NCBI GenBank assembly: GCA_025964635.1
Contig: JAOPYP010000151.1
Location: 1-16,388, forward strand
Reading direction: 5' to 3'
From: Actinomycetes bacterium
GTDB taxonomy: Bacteria; Actinomycetota; Actinomycetes; Streptosporangiales; Streptosporangiaceae
DNA length: 16,388 nt
Below the pieces are notes generated by a model that was given only the letters and a program-made list of their open reading frames with translations, was not told the DNA's origin and searched no databases. Position numbers and translations under genes: made by a program. Of the stretch, positions 7,437 through 14,787 are shown in pieces. Positions within the stretch are counted from its first letter, which is position 1. Every line of letters starts with the position of its first letter.

Positions 7437-7442
7437 TAGGTT
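7437..7442 (+). promoter_or_regulatory. Possible -10 box for the rightward operon
   Basis: TAGGTT lies just right of the inverted repeat. If used, transcription would begin near 7449 and the right arm of the operator would cover the -35 region, where no good -35 hexamer is seen. Weak evidence. Confidence 0.25.
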
Positions 7443-7454
7443 TTGTGACACAGC

Positions 7455-7484
7455 GCACAACGGCCGGCCCCGGCCGGCCTGTGC
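7455..7484 (+). repeat. Strong GC stem-loop in the leader of the rightward operon
   Basis: GCACA (7455-7459) pairs with TGTGC (7480-7484), and inside it GGCCGGCC (7462-7469) pairs with GGCCGGCC (7472-7479), leaving a two-base bulge (AC) and a tiny C-rich loop. About 12 base pairs form in total. It lies 43 bases before the GTG of the first dioxygenase and is not followed by a T tract, so a simple intrinsic terminator is unlikely. It could be a 5' stabilising hairpin or an attenuator. Confidence 0.55.
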
Positions 7485-7526
7485 ATCCCGCGTAGCTCCG
7501 GCGGATTCGCGGAGAAGGGGGGACGG

Positions 7527-8453
7527 GTGGGCATCCTGCGGCTGTCCCATGTCGATGTGACTGTTACCGACCTGGACCTGGCCAGTGCGTACTACACCGA
7601 GGTCATCGGGATGGTCCTGGTGGAGCGCACCGCCGACTCGGTCTACCTGAAGTGCTGGGACGAGGCCGATCATCACTCGCTGCGGCTGACCTACGCCCCG
7701 CGGGTCGGGTTCGACCTGATGAGCTTCAAGGTCGAGCGGGACGACGACCTGTCCCAGCTCGAGAACGCGGTAGCCAGGTACGGCTTGCCGGTCCGCCGGC
7801 TGAGCCGGGGCGACAGCGTCGGGCAGGGCGAGTCGATCCGGTTCGAGACCCCGAGCGGCCACACCATGGAACTGGTGCACGACGTGCGCAGGCTGGGCAG
7901 CTCGCTGCCGCGGGTCAACCCGCAGCCGTTTCTGTACCGGCCGGGCGGTGACGGCGGCCTGCCCGGGATCGCCCCGCCCCGGATGGACCACGTGCTGGTC
8001 ACCGCCGAGGAGGTGGGCGAATCCACCCAGTTCTACGCCGACGTCCTCGGCTTCCGCGTCACCGAGCAGCTGCTGGACGGCCACGGCCACCAGGTCGGCA
8101 CCTGGATGGAACGGTCGCATTCGCCGCATGATCTGGCCGTGGTGTCCGGCCCGAACGGCGGCCTGCACCATTTCGCCTACTGGCTGGACGACTGGGATCA
8201 CGTCCGGGACGCCGCCGACATCCTGGCCTACAACGGCATCTCCGTGGATGTCGGCCCGACCCGGCACGGGATCACCCGCGGCTCGACCATCTACTTCTTC
8301 GACCCGCTTGGCACGCGCAACGAGGTGTTCACCGGCGGGTACCGGCCGGATCCGGACTTCCCGATGATCACCTGGACCGAGGACAACGCGGGCCGGGCGA
8401 TCTTCTACTACGAGGGCGAGCTCAACGACCGTTTCATGAAGGTGCACACCTGA
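7527..8453 (+). CDS. dmpB: Catechol 2,3-dioxygenase (extradiol, VOC fold), copy 1
   Basis: This 308-aa two-domain extradiol dioxygenase of the XylE/DmpB class cleaves catechols next to the hydroxyls to 2-hydroxymuconic semialdehyde using Fe(II) and O2. Iron ligands align as H155 (RMDHVLV), H214 (GLHHFAYW) and E266 (TRNEVFTG). Active-site residues H201 (SPHDLAVV), H247 (PTRHGIT) and Y256 (TIYFFDP) are also kept. The C-terminal region from YNGISVDVGPTRHG onward is close to XylE, and the length is nearly identical to it. It starts at GTG 7527 after a G-rich ribosome site and is the first gene of the rightward operon. Its TGA overlaps the ATG of copy 2 by one base. Confidence 0.95.
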   Translation: MGILRLSHVDVTVTDLDLASAYYTEVIGMVLVERTADSVYLKCWDEADHHSLRLTYAPRVGFDLMSFKVERDDDLSQLENAVARYGLPVRRLSRGDSVGQGESIRFETPSGHTMELVHDVRRLGSSLPRVNPQPFLYRPGGDGGLPGIAPPRMDHVLVTAEEVGESTQFYADVLGFRVTEQLLDGHGHQVGTWMERSHSPHDLAVVSGPNGGLHHFAYWLDDWDHVRDAADILAYNGISVDVGPTRHGITRGSTIYFFDPLGTRNEVFTGGYRPDPDFPMITWTEDNAGRAIFYYEGELNDRFMKVHT

Positions 8454-9364
8454 TGGGAATCCTGCGGCTGTCGCACGTGGAGATCCGGGTCCCGGACCTG
8501 GAGCTCGCCACCGCTTACTACAGCGAAGTGGTCGGCCTCATTGAAACCGCCCGCGAGCCCGAACGCGTGTTCATGAAGTGCTGGGATGAGCACCAGCACC
8601 ACTCGGTGGTGCTCGTCTACGCGCCGACCCACGGGCTGAACTCGTTCGGCTTCAAGGTCACCGACGCTGCCGACCTGGACTACTACGCCGGCCGGGTCGA
8701 GGCCGTCGGCGTGGAGGTGGAGCGGCTCGAGAAGGGGGAGTGGGGGCCAGGGCACGGCCAGGCCATCCGCTTCGACCTGCCCAGCGGGCACCGGATGGAG
8801 CTGGTGCACGGCATGGAGCAGGTCGGCAACCTGCTCCCGCGCACCAACCCGCCGCCCCGGCCGATGAACCTGACCGGCATTGCGCCGCCGCGCCTGGACC
8901 ACCTGTTCCTGACCGCCGAGGAGGTGGACACCGTCACCGTCTTCCTGCGGGAAATACTGGACTTCCGGCTGACCGAGCAGGTCATGGGGGATGACGGCTT
9001 CCAGATCGCCACCTGGCTGGAGGTGTCGCACACCTCCCACGACATCGCGGTGATCACCGGCTCGAACCGGGGCCTGCACCACTTCGCGTTCTGGGTGGAT
9101 GACTGGAACGACCTGCGCAGCGCGGCCGATGCCTGCGCGTACCACGGGGTGCACATCGAGACCAACCCGACCCGGCACGGGGTGTCCCGGGGCCAGTGCC
9201 TGTATTTCTTCGACCCCTGCGGCAACCGCAACGAGATGTTCACCGGCGGCTACTGGGTCGACCCGGACGCCGAGCCGATCACCTGGACCGAGGCGGAGAT
9301 GGGCCGGGCGCTGTTCTACTACGACGGAGTCGTCAACCAGAAGTTCCTCACGGTGCACACATGA
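8453..9364 (+). CDS. Catechol 2,3-dioxygenase (extradiol, VOC fold), copy 2
   Basis: This 303-aa paralogue of the preceding gene shares the same N-terminal MGILRLSHV and the same domain plan. Iron ligands H150, H209 and E261 and active-site residues H196, H242 and Y251 are all present, so it should be active. It differs from copy 1 through most of both domains, especially in the N-terminal domain, in a shorter linker at residues 131-142, and in places such as CAYHGVHIETNPTRHG and FFDPCGNRNEMF. Different preferences for substituted catechols, or mixed oligomers with copy 1, are possible. Its stop overlaps the start of the phosphatase gene (ATGA). Confidence 0.93.
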   Translation: MGILRLSHVEIRVPDLELATAYYSEVVGLIETAREPERVFMKCWDEHQHHSVVLVYAPTHGLNSFGFKVTDAADLDYYAGRVEAVGVEVERLEKGEWGPGHGQAIRFDLPSGHRMELVHGMEQVGNLLPRTNPPPRPMNLTGIAPPRLDHLFLTAEEVDTVTVFLREILDFRLTEQVMGDDGFQIATWLEVSHTSHDIAVITGSNRGLHHFAFWVDDWNDLRSAADACAYHGVHIETNPTRHGVSRGQCLYFFDPCGNRNEMFTGGYWVDPDAEPITWTEAEMGRALFYYDGVVNQKFLTVHT

Positions 9365-10500
9365 CCGGCACCGGCGACGGGCCCCCTCCGGCCGGGGTGA
9401 ATGGCTCGGCCCGGCCGGACCGCCCGCGGGCTGACCTGCCGCGGGGTGACCTGCCGCGGACCGAGCGGCCGGACGCGCCCGCCTACCTGACGCGCTACCA
9501 GTCGCGCGGCGCGGCCCCCGGGCCGGATGGCCCGGCAGACGATGCGGACGTGCCCCTGTACCTGCGCCGGTTCCGCGAGCGGCAGGCCCGCGGGGCCGAG
9601 CCAGACGACCTGCCGCGGTGGAACGGCGAGGAACTGGGCGTCACCCGGGCCTGGGCGGACGTCACCCGCACCAAGGAGATCGTGCCGGAGCGGCGCGACC
9701 AGATGGCCACGGTAGTCACCGACGTCTACCTCGTCCGGCACGGGGAGACCCAGGGCTACTCCTCGGAGTCCGGCCTGACCCCGCTCGGCTCGTGGCAGGC
9801 GCACCGCCGGGGCCAGGAGATCGCCCGCCGGGTGCAGACTGGCCACCGCGTCATCATGGCCTGCGCGCCCACCAACCGGGCCCGGCAGACCGCGGAGCAC
9901 CTGCGCCGCGGGCTGGCGGACAACCTGCGGCTGTTCGGCCGCGGCGCCGAGGTCTCGGCCATCACGGCGATGCCGGAGTTCGGGAATTTCGCCGTGGCCA
10001 CCCCGGATGGGCCGCGGGATGTCACCGCGGCGTTCCGGCTCTACCACCGCGAGATGGAGAAGTACGAACGCATCGGGCTGGGCGAGCGGCCCGGCTGGCT
10101 GGTGGAGATCGACCGGTTCTGGCGCGTGCAGCAGGGCGGCGGGGACCCCATCACCTGCTGGCTGTCGCTGCCGATGATGTACTTCGAGCCGCCGATCTCC
10201 TGTGTGCGGCGGTTCTGGGCCGGTATCCAGCGGGTCCGGCAGGAGACCCCTGGCCAGTCGGTCGTGGTCGCGACCCACTCAGGGCCGATCCGGGCCTTCG
10301 CCACCTGGGCCATGGGCTACGACCCGGGGGAACCGTTCAACGCCGAGTTCGTCCGGGTCCGCCTCATCGAGGGCGGTGTGACCGCGCTGATCACCTACCG
10401 CAACCGCGTCCAGGAGATGCGGGTCCCGAGCCCCGCTGACCTCCCGGCCGCCGAGGACACCCGGTTCGGCCTGCCCGCGCGAGAGGACACCCTGGTATGA
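9361..10500 (+). CDS. Histidine-phosphatase family protein with N-terminal extension; candidate aryl-phosphate phosphatase
   Basis: This 379-aa protein has a histidine phosphatase (phosphoglycerate-mutase-like) domain from about residue 118. The phosphorylated His is H127 in YLVRHGET, Arg175 lies in NRARQTAE, and the second catalytic His is H306 in VVVATHSGP. The first 115 residues are unusual: rich in Pro, Arg, Asp and Gly, with DLPR three times (25-28, 30-33, 83-86) and a repeated P-x-YL-x-R-aromatic motif (APAYLTRY near 39, VPLYLRRF near 64). The ATG at 9361 overlaps the upstream stop; its own stop overlaps the kinase start (ATGA). Translation coupled to the kinase suggests it removes phosphate from an aryl-phosphate intermediate, or resets the kinase. 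A general sugar-phosphate role is less likely in this setting. Confidence 0.85.
   Translation: MTGTGDGPPPAGVNGSARPDRPRADLPRGDLPRTERPDAPAYLTRYQSRGAAPGPDGPADDADVPLYLRRFRERQARGAEPDDLPRWNGEELGVTRAWADVTRTKEIVPERRDQMATVVTDVYLVRHGETQGYSSESGLTPLGSWQAHRRGQEIARRVQTGHRVIMACAPTNRARQTAEHLRRGLADNLRLFGRGAEVSAITAMPEFGNFAVATPDGPRDVTAAFRLYHREMEKYERIGLGERPGWLVEIDRFWRVQQGGGDPITCWLSLPMMYFEPPISCVRRFWAGIQRVRQETPGQSVVVATHSGPIRAFATWAMGYDPGEPFNAEFVRVRLIEGGVTALITYRNRVQEMRVPSPADLPAAEDTRFGLPAREDTLV
9432..9459 (+). repeat. Tandem 15-bp repeat inside the phosphatase gene
   Basis: TGACCTGCCGCGG occurs at 9432-9444 and again at 9447-9459, a period of 15 bp that encodes DLPRG-DLPR. A related CGACCTGCCGCGG follows at about 9605. 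The repeat keeps the frame and probably arose by duplication within the low-complexity N-terminal extension. Confidence 0.7.
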
Positions 10501-11600
10501 CCGCACAGTCTGATACGGCAGCCCGGGCGCGACGCCAGAACCTGGTCTGGTTCGACCATTTCGACAGCGTGGAGAAGGCCTGCCTGGGCGGGAAGAGCGC
10601 CAGCCTGGGCGAGATGGCCGGGGCCGGCCTGCCGGTGCCGCCCGGGTTCGCCATCACCACCCACGCCTTCCGCGCCGCCCGGGACGGTTCCGGCGTGATC
10701 GATGCCATCCGGGCCGAGCTGGACGGGCTGGATCCCGGCGACACGGCCGATGTCTCCCGGCGGGCCATGGCCGTTCGCGAGCTGATCATGTCGTGGCGGA
10801 TGCCGCCGGAGATCGAGGCCGAGATCCGCGGGGCCTACCGGGCGCTGTCGGACCGGACCGGCCGCAAGCGGGTCGCGGTCGCCGTGCGGTCGTCTGCGAC
10901 CTGCGAGGACTCTCCTGACGCGTCGTTTGCCGGGGAGCATGACAGCTACCTGTGGGTCCGCGGGGACGACAGTGTGCTGGAGGCCGTCCGCCGGTGCTGG
11001 GCCAGCCTGTTCACGGACCGGGCGGTCAGTTACCGGGTGCAGATGGGCTACAGCCACCTGGACGTCGAGATGTGCGTCGCGGTGCAGAAGATGGTCAAGC
11101 CGCGGTCGGCTGGGGTTGCGTTCACCCTCAATCCCGGCAACGGCGACCGGTCCGCCATCGCCATCGACAGCGCCTGGGGATTCGGTGAGGGCGTCGTGTC
11201 CGGCGACGTCACCCCGGACAACTTCCTGGTCGACAAGGTGATGAGCCTCATCACCCAGCGCACGGTCAGCGCCAAGCAGCATGCCTACCGGCTCGGCGAC
11301 GATGACCAGGTGCGACGGGTCGAGCTGGGCCCCGGCCAGGCGACTGCGCCGAGCCTCACAGACGCCGAGATTCTCGCCGTGGCCCGGCTGGCCCGGGCGG
11401 CCGAGAAGCATTACGGCTGTCCCCAGGACGTCGAGTGGGCGCTTGACGGCGAGCTGCCGGACGGGGAGAACGTCGTCCTGCTGCAGGCTCGCCCGGAGAC
11501 GGTGTGGAGCAAGAAGAAGATCACGGTCTCGGCCGGCCTGGACCCGATGGCCAGCATCGTGGCGACGCTGGCCCGGCCCCTGCACGCCCGCAAGCCCTGA
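10497..11600 (+). CDS. Phenylphosphate synthase-like ATP-binding subunit (PpsB/CreI type)
   Basis: This 367-aa protein corresponds to only the N-terminal ATP-grasp (PEP/pyruvate-binding) domain of PEP synthase. Visible motifs are LGGKSASLGEM with K33, AVRSSATCEDSPDASFAG at about 129-146, and the closing DVEWALDGE with LLQARPETVW at about 311-337. PEP synthase, pyruvate phosphate dikinase and rifampin phosphotransferase carry this as one part of a long chain; a free-standing version next to a separate His-domain gene is the arrangement of Thauera PpsB/PpsA and Corynebacterium CreI/CreH. Those split enzymes use ATP and water to phosphorylate a phenol, releasing AMP and phosphate. This subunit would transfer the beta-phosphate of ATP to the His of the next gene product. 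The exact substrate is unknown. Confidence 0.85.
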   Translation: MTAQSDTAARARRQNLVWFDHFDSVEKACLGGKSASLGEMAGAGLPVPPGFAITTHAFRAARDGSGVIDAIRAELDGLDPGDTADVSRRAMAVRELIMSWRMPPEIEAEIRGAYRALSDRTGRKRVAVAVRSSATCEDSPDASFAGEHDSYLWVRGDDSVLEAVRRCWASLFTDRAVSYRVQMGYSHLDVEMCVAVQKMVKPRSAGVAFTLNPGNGDRSAIAIDSAWGFGEGVVSGDVTPDNFLVDKVMSLITQRTVSAKQHAYRLGDDDQVRRVELGPGQATAPSLTDAEILAVARLARAAEKHYGCPQDVEWALDGELPDGENVVLLQARPETVWSKKKITVSAGLDPMASIVATLARPLHARKP

Positions 11601-11608
11601 ATATCCGT

Positions 11609-11627
11609 CCCGGCCAGGGAAGCCGGG
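11609..11627 (+). repeat. Intercistronic hairpin between the kinase subunit genes
   Basis: CCCGGC (11609-11614) pairs with GCCGGG (11622-11627) around a seven-base loop in the 60-bp gap. There is no T tract. It might slow decay of the upstream message or adjust subunit ratio; the evidence is structural only. Confidence 0.35.
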
Positions 11628-11660
11628 CACGACCGCAGCACGAATCCAACGGAGGATGAC

Positions 11661-13475
11661 ATGGCCGACCGCTTCCCGAGCCCGTTCGAGATCACCACCC
11701 CGCCGGGCGCTGAGGGATGGGAGAAGCTGTACCGCTACTCCTCCCTGTTCAGCGACGACCGCCGGGAGTACGAGGATTCCCAGTTCTGGTTCCGCGACGG
11801 GGTGCACTGGCCCGAGGTCGTCACCCCGTGGGACGCCACGATCTACGAGTACGCCATCGCGTCCTTGTCGCAGTACAACACCCGGCACTACGTCATCCCG
11901 CCGGCGCTGGGCGTCGACTTCCGCATCCTCAACGGCTACACCTACCTCACCCCGGTCGGGGTCACGAACCCGGCCGAGATCGAGGCCAGGGTCCCGCACT
12001 TCCTGGAACGGGCCGGCTACTACTTCGTGAACTGGGACCGGCTGTACGACGCCTGGCTGGTCAAGATCCGGGCCCTGGTCCAGGAGATGACAGCGATCCC
12101 CGTCGAGGCGCTGCCCGAGCGGGAGCCGATAGAGGTGATCACGGACGGCGTGGGCACCGGGTCCGGCTACACGCTGCAGGAGTCGTACCACCGGCTCTGC
12201 GACCTCGCGCTCAAGCTGTGGCAGTACCATTTCGAGTTCCTGAACCTGGGGTACGCCGCCTACCTGGATTTCTTCGGGTTCTGCAAGCAGGCCTTCCCGG
12301 CCATCCCCGACCTGGCCATCGCCAAGATGGTCGCCGGAGTCGAGGTCGACCTGTTCCGGCCCGACGAGGAGCTGAAGAAGCTGGCCCGGCTGGCGGTCTC
12401 CTCGGGCGTGGCCGCCGCCTTCGGCCAGTCCAGCCCCGAGGCCGTGCGCGACACCCTGCGCACCTCGGATGCGGGCAAAGCCTGGCTGGCCCAGTGGGAT
12501 GAGTCGTGCGAGCCGTGGTTCAACTTCTCCTCCGGATCCGGCTTCTACCACTCTGACCGGGTGTGGATCGAGAACGTGGACATCCCGTTCGGGTTCATCC
12601 GCGACTACATCGCCCGGCTGCAGGAGGGTGAGGATCTGGCCCGGCCCATCGCGGCCATCCACGCCGAGCGGGACCGGATCGTCGCCGAGTACCGCGACCT
12701 GCTCGGCAGCGACGAGGACCGGGCCGCCTTCGACGGCAAGCTGGCCCTGTCCCGCACCGTGTTCCCCTATGTCGAGAACCACAACTTCTACGTCGAGCAC
12801 TGGGCCCACTCGGTCATGTGGCGCAAGATGCGGGCGTTCGGCGAGGCGTTCGTCAAGGCGGGATTCTTCACCGAGGCCGACGACATCTTCCTGCTCGGGC
12901 AGGATGAGGTGCCCGCTGCCCTGTTCGATATGTACCACGCGTGGTCGGTCGGCGTGGAACCGCGCGGCGGCAAGTACTGGGGCCCGGAAATCGCCCGCCG
13001 CAAGGGAATCCTGGACGCGCTGCGCAGCTGGAGCGCCCCGCCAGCCCTCGGCCGGCCGCCCGAGGTGGTCACCGAGCCGTTCACGGTCATGCTGTGGGGC
13101 ATCACCTCGGACAGCGTGGCCAACTGGCTGCGTTCATCGGAGGGATCGGCCGACGGCTCGCTGTCCGGATTCGCCGCCTCACCGGGCAGCGTCGAGGGCC
13201 CGGCCCGGGTCATCCTGGCCGCCGACCAGATCGGCGAGGTTCAGCCCGGGGAGATCCTGGTCGCCCCGCTGACCGCACCCAGCTGGGCGCCGATCTTCGG
13301 GAAGATCCTCGCCACGGTCACCGACGTCGGCGGCATGATGAGCCACGCCGCGATCGTCTGCCGGGAGTACGGGCTGCCCGCCGTGACCGGGACGGCCTTC
13401 GGGACCGCTCAGATCAAGACCGGGCAGCGGATCCGCGTCGACGGCAACAACGGCACCGTCACGCCGATCGGCTGA
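11661..13475 (+). CDS. Phenylphosphate synthase-like phosphohistidine/substrate subunit (PpsA/CreH type)
   Basis: This 604-aa protein ends in a PEP-utilising-enzyme mobile (swivelling His) domain at about 505-602, with the phosphorylated histidine H562 in GGMMSHAAIVCREYGLPAV. The roughly 480 residues before it have no TIM-barrel PEP-binding domain; in PpsA and rifampin phosphotransferase the matching region binds the phenolic or antibiotic acceptor. Size and split agree with Thauera PpsA and with CreH. The expected reaction is transfer of phosphate from His562 to an aromatic hydroxyl. A strong GGAGG five bases before the ATG sets the start. Aromatic-rich stretches around 40-125 and 365-390 may line the acceptor pocket. 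A third PpsC-like CBS subunit is not found nearby. Confidence 0.86.
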   Translation: MADRFPSPFEITTPPGAEGWEKLYRYSSLFSDDRREYEDSQFWFRDGVHWPEVVTPWDATIYEYAIASLSQYNTRHYVIPPALGVDFRILNGYTYLTPVGVTNPAEIEARVPHFLERAGYYFVNWDRLYDAWLVKIRALVQEMTAIPVEALPEREPIEVITDGVGTGSGYTLQESYHRLCDLALKLWQYHFEFLNLGYAAYLDFFGFCKQAFPAIPDLAIAKMVAGVEVDLFRPDEELKKLARLAVSSGVAAAFGQSSPEAVRDTLRTSDAGKAWLAQWDESCEPWFNFSSGSGFYHSDRVWIENVDIPFGFIRDYIARLQEGEDLARPIAAIHAERDRIVAEYRDLLGSDEDRAAFDGKLALSRTVFPYVENHNFYVEHWAHSVMWRKMRAFGEAFVKAGFFTEADDIFLLGQDEVPAALFDMYHAWSVGVEPRGGKYWGPEIARRKGILDALRSWSAPPALGRPPEVVTEPFTVMLWGITSDSVANWLRSSEGSADGSLSGFAASPGSVEGPARVILAADQIGEVQPGEILVAPLTAPSWAPIFGKILATVTDVGGMMSHAAIVCREYGLPAVTGTAFGTAQIKTGQRIRVDGNNGTVTPIG

Positions 13476-13483
13476 CCAGACCA

Positions 13484-13506
13484 GCCGCCGCGGCCGCGGG
13501 CGCGGC
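13484..13506 (+). repeat. GC palindrome between kinase and Rieske oxygenase genes
   Basis: The 55-bp gap holds the perfect 12-bp palindrome CCGCGGCCGCGG (13488-13499), flanked by GCCGC (13484) and GCGGC (13502) that can also pair. A hairpin in the message is likely; no T tract follows, and the ribosome site GGAAGGGA lies beyond it. Confidence 0.3.
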
Positions 13507-13530
13507 GCCTACCGGAAGGGACCGCAGCGC

Positions 13531-14787
13531 ATGCTGACCGTCGAGCAGAACGAGGAATTCACCCGGGTGGGCCCGGGAACCCGGATGGGCGCTCTGCTGC
13601 GCCGCTACTGGTATCCCATCGCCTTCGAGCAGGACTTCGACGAGCGGACCAGCAAGACGGTGCGGCTGCTCGGCGAGGACTGGACGCTGTACAAGACACC
13701 GTCTGGCCGGTACGGCGTCATCGGTGAGCGCTGCCCGCACCGGCGCGCGTCGCTCACCTACGGCGTGGTCCACGAGGACGGGATCCGGTGCGGCTACCAC
13801 GGCTGGAGGTTCGGCTTTGACGGCCAGTGCCTGGAGCAGCCCGCCGAAAGCGACAACTCCCACTTCCGTGACCGGGTCCGCGCGCAGGCCGGCCAGGCGC
13901 AGGCGCTGGGCGGGATGGTCTGGGTCTACGTGGGCCCCGGCCCGGCGCCCGAACTGCCGCGCTTCGATGTCTACGTACTCGACGGTGTCCGCGACATCGG
14001 CCACTCCGTGCTGCCGTGCAACTGGCTGCAGATCATGGAGAACGCCGTGGACCCGCACCATGTCGAGTGGCTGCACGGCTACTACTTCGAATTCCTGGGC
14101 CAGGCGAATGGCTTCGAGGCGCCCAAGTCGTTCCAGAAGAAACACATGAAGGTGGCCTTCGACGAGTTTGAGTTCGGCATCATCAAGCGACGGGTCCTGC
14201 AGGGTCACACCGACGACGATGACGACTGGAAGATCGGCCACCCGCTGATGTTCCCGTACGGGATGCGAGTCGGCGGTCAGTGGATTGACCAGATGCAGCT
14301 GCGGGTGCCCATCGATGACACGCACACCTGGAAGCTCTTCTACACGCTGCACCACCCCGAGGGCGGGACGTGGGAGCGGCAGGATCGCCCGGCCGTGTAC
14401 GAGTTCCCGTGGAAGCGCGAGGACGGCACCCTCATCACCGACTACGTCGAGGGCCAGGACGTCATGGCCTGGGTCTCCCAGGGCGAGATCGTCGACCGGA
14501 CGCAGGAGCACCTGGGGCGCAGCGACGCCGGCGTAGCCATGCTGCGCAAGATGTTCAAGGAGAATATGCAGCGCGTCGAGGAGGGTAAGGACCCGATCGG
14601 CACCATCCGGGTCCCGCACGACCGCATCGACCTTCCCTGCGAGAAAGACAAGTTCGGCGCGGGCACGGCCTTCACCGACCAGTGGATCAGCGGCGGCTCG
14701 ATGCGTTACGCCCCCATCCGCGATCAGCTGCTGACGCTGCACCGGGATGCTGCGGCGGCCCGCGAGAAGGCGGCGGCCGGTGGCTGA
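13531..14787 (+). CDS. Rieske non-haem iron oxygenase, phthalate-dioxygenase-like alpha subunit
   Basis: This 418-aa terminal oxygenase has an N-terminal Rieske domain with ligands C68-P-H70 and C87-G-Y-H90 (16 residues between the pairs), and a C-terminal catalytic domain. The mononuclear iron site is H177 and H182 in DPHHVEWLHG with bridging D174; the third ligand is probably D310 in VEGQDVMAW. The opening RMGALLRRYWYPIAF and the segment GEIVDRTQEHLGRSD are typical of the phthalate 4,5-dioxygenase/phenoxybenzoate/O-demethylase branch, which works without a beta subunit. ATG 13531 follows GGAAGGGA. It lies directly after the phenol-kinase pair, so an aryl phosphate is a plausible substrate. 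Ring dihydroxylation, hydroxylation and O-demethylation are all possible. No reductase gene is visible in the window. Confidence 0.92.
   Translation: MLTVEQNEEFTRVGPGTRMGALLRRYWYPIAFEQDFDERTSKTVRLLGEDWTLYKTPSGRYGVIGERCPHRRASLTYGVVHEDGIRCGYHGWRFGFDGQCLEQPAESDNSHFRDRVRAQAGQAQALGGMVWVYVGPGPAPELPRFDVYVLDGVRDIGHSVLPCNWLQIMENAVDPHHVEWLHGYYFEFLGQANGFEAPKSFQKKHMKVAFDEFEFGIIKRRVLQGHTDDDDDWKIGHPLMFPYGMRVGGQWIDQMQLRVPIDDTHTWKLFYTLHHPEGGTWERQDRPAVYEFPWKREDGTLITDYVEGQDVMAWVSQGEIVDRTQEHLGRSDAGVAMLRKMFKENMQRVEEGKDPIGTIRVPHDRIDLPCEKDKFGAGTAFTDQWISGGSMRYAPIRDQLLTLHRDAAAAREKAAAGG

Noticed and set aside
7455..7484. Intrinsic terminator in the divergent region
   Set aside because: The stem is strong, but no T tract follows and it lies at the 5' end of an operon, so a leader structure is the simpler reading.
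10395..12938. A very long open frame on the minus strand opposite the kinase genes
   Set aside because: It is a shadow created by GC-rich codon use: no family motifs, and the plus-strand frames contain clear ATP-grasp and phosphohistidine motifs with proper ribosome sites.
10497..13475. Broken phosphoenolpyruvate synthase split by a frameshift
   Set aside because: The two parts have separate starts with good ribosome sites and a 60-bp gap, and the second lacks the C-terminal PEP-binding barrel. The split matches PpsB/PpsA and CreI/CreH instead.
10497..13475. Rifampin phosphotransferase
   Set aside because: That enzyme is a single chain with the same domain order. Here the domains are separate genes inside an aromatic catabolic operon, so an antibiotic role is less likely, though the chemistry is the same.
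13531..14787. Large subunit of an alpha/beta naphthalene- or biphenyl-type dioxygenase
   Set aside because: No beta-subunit gene follows and the N-terminal and GEIVDRTQEHLG motifs belong to the phthalate-type branch, which functions without a beta subunit.
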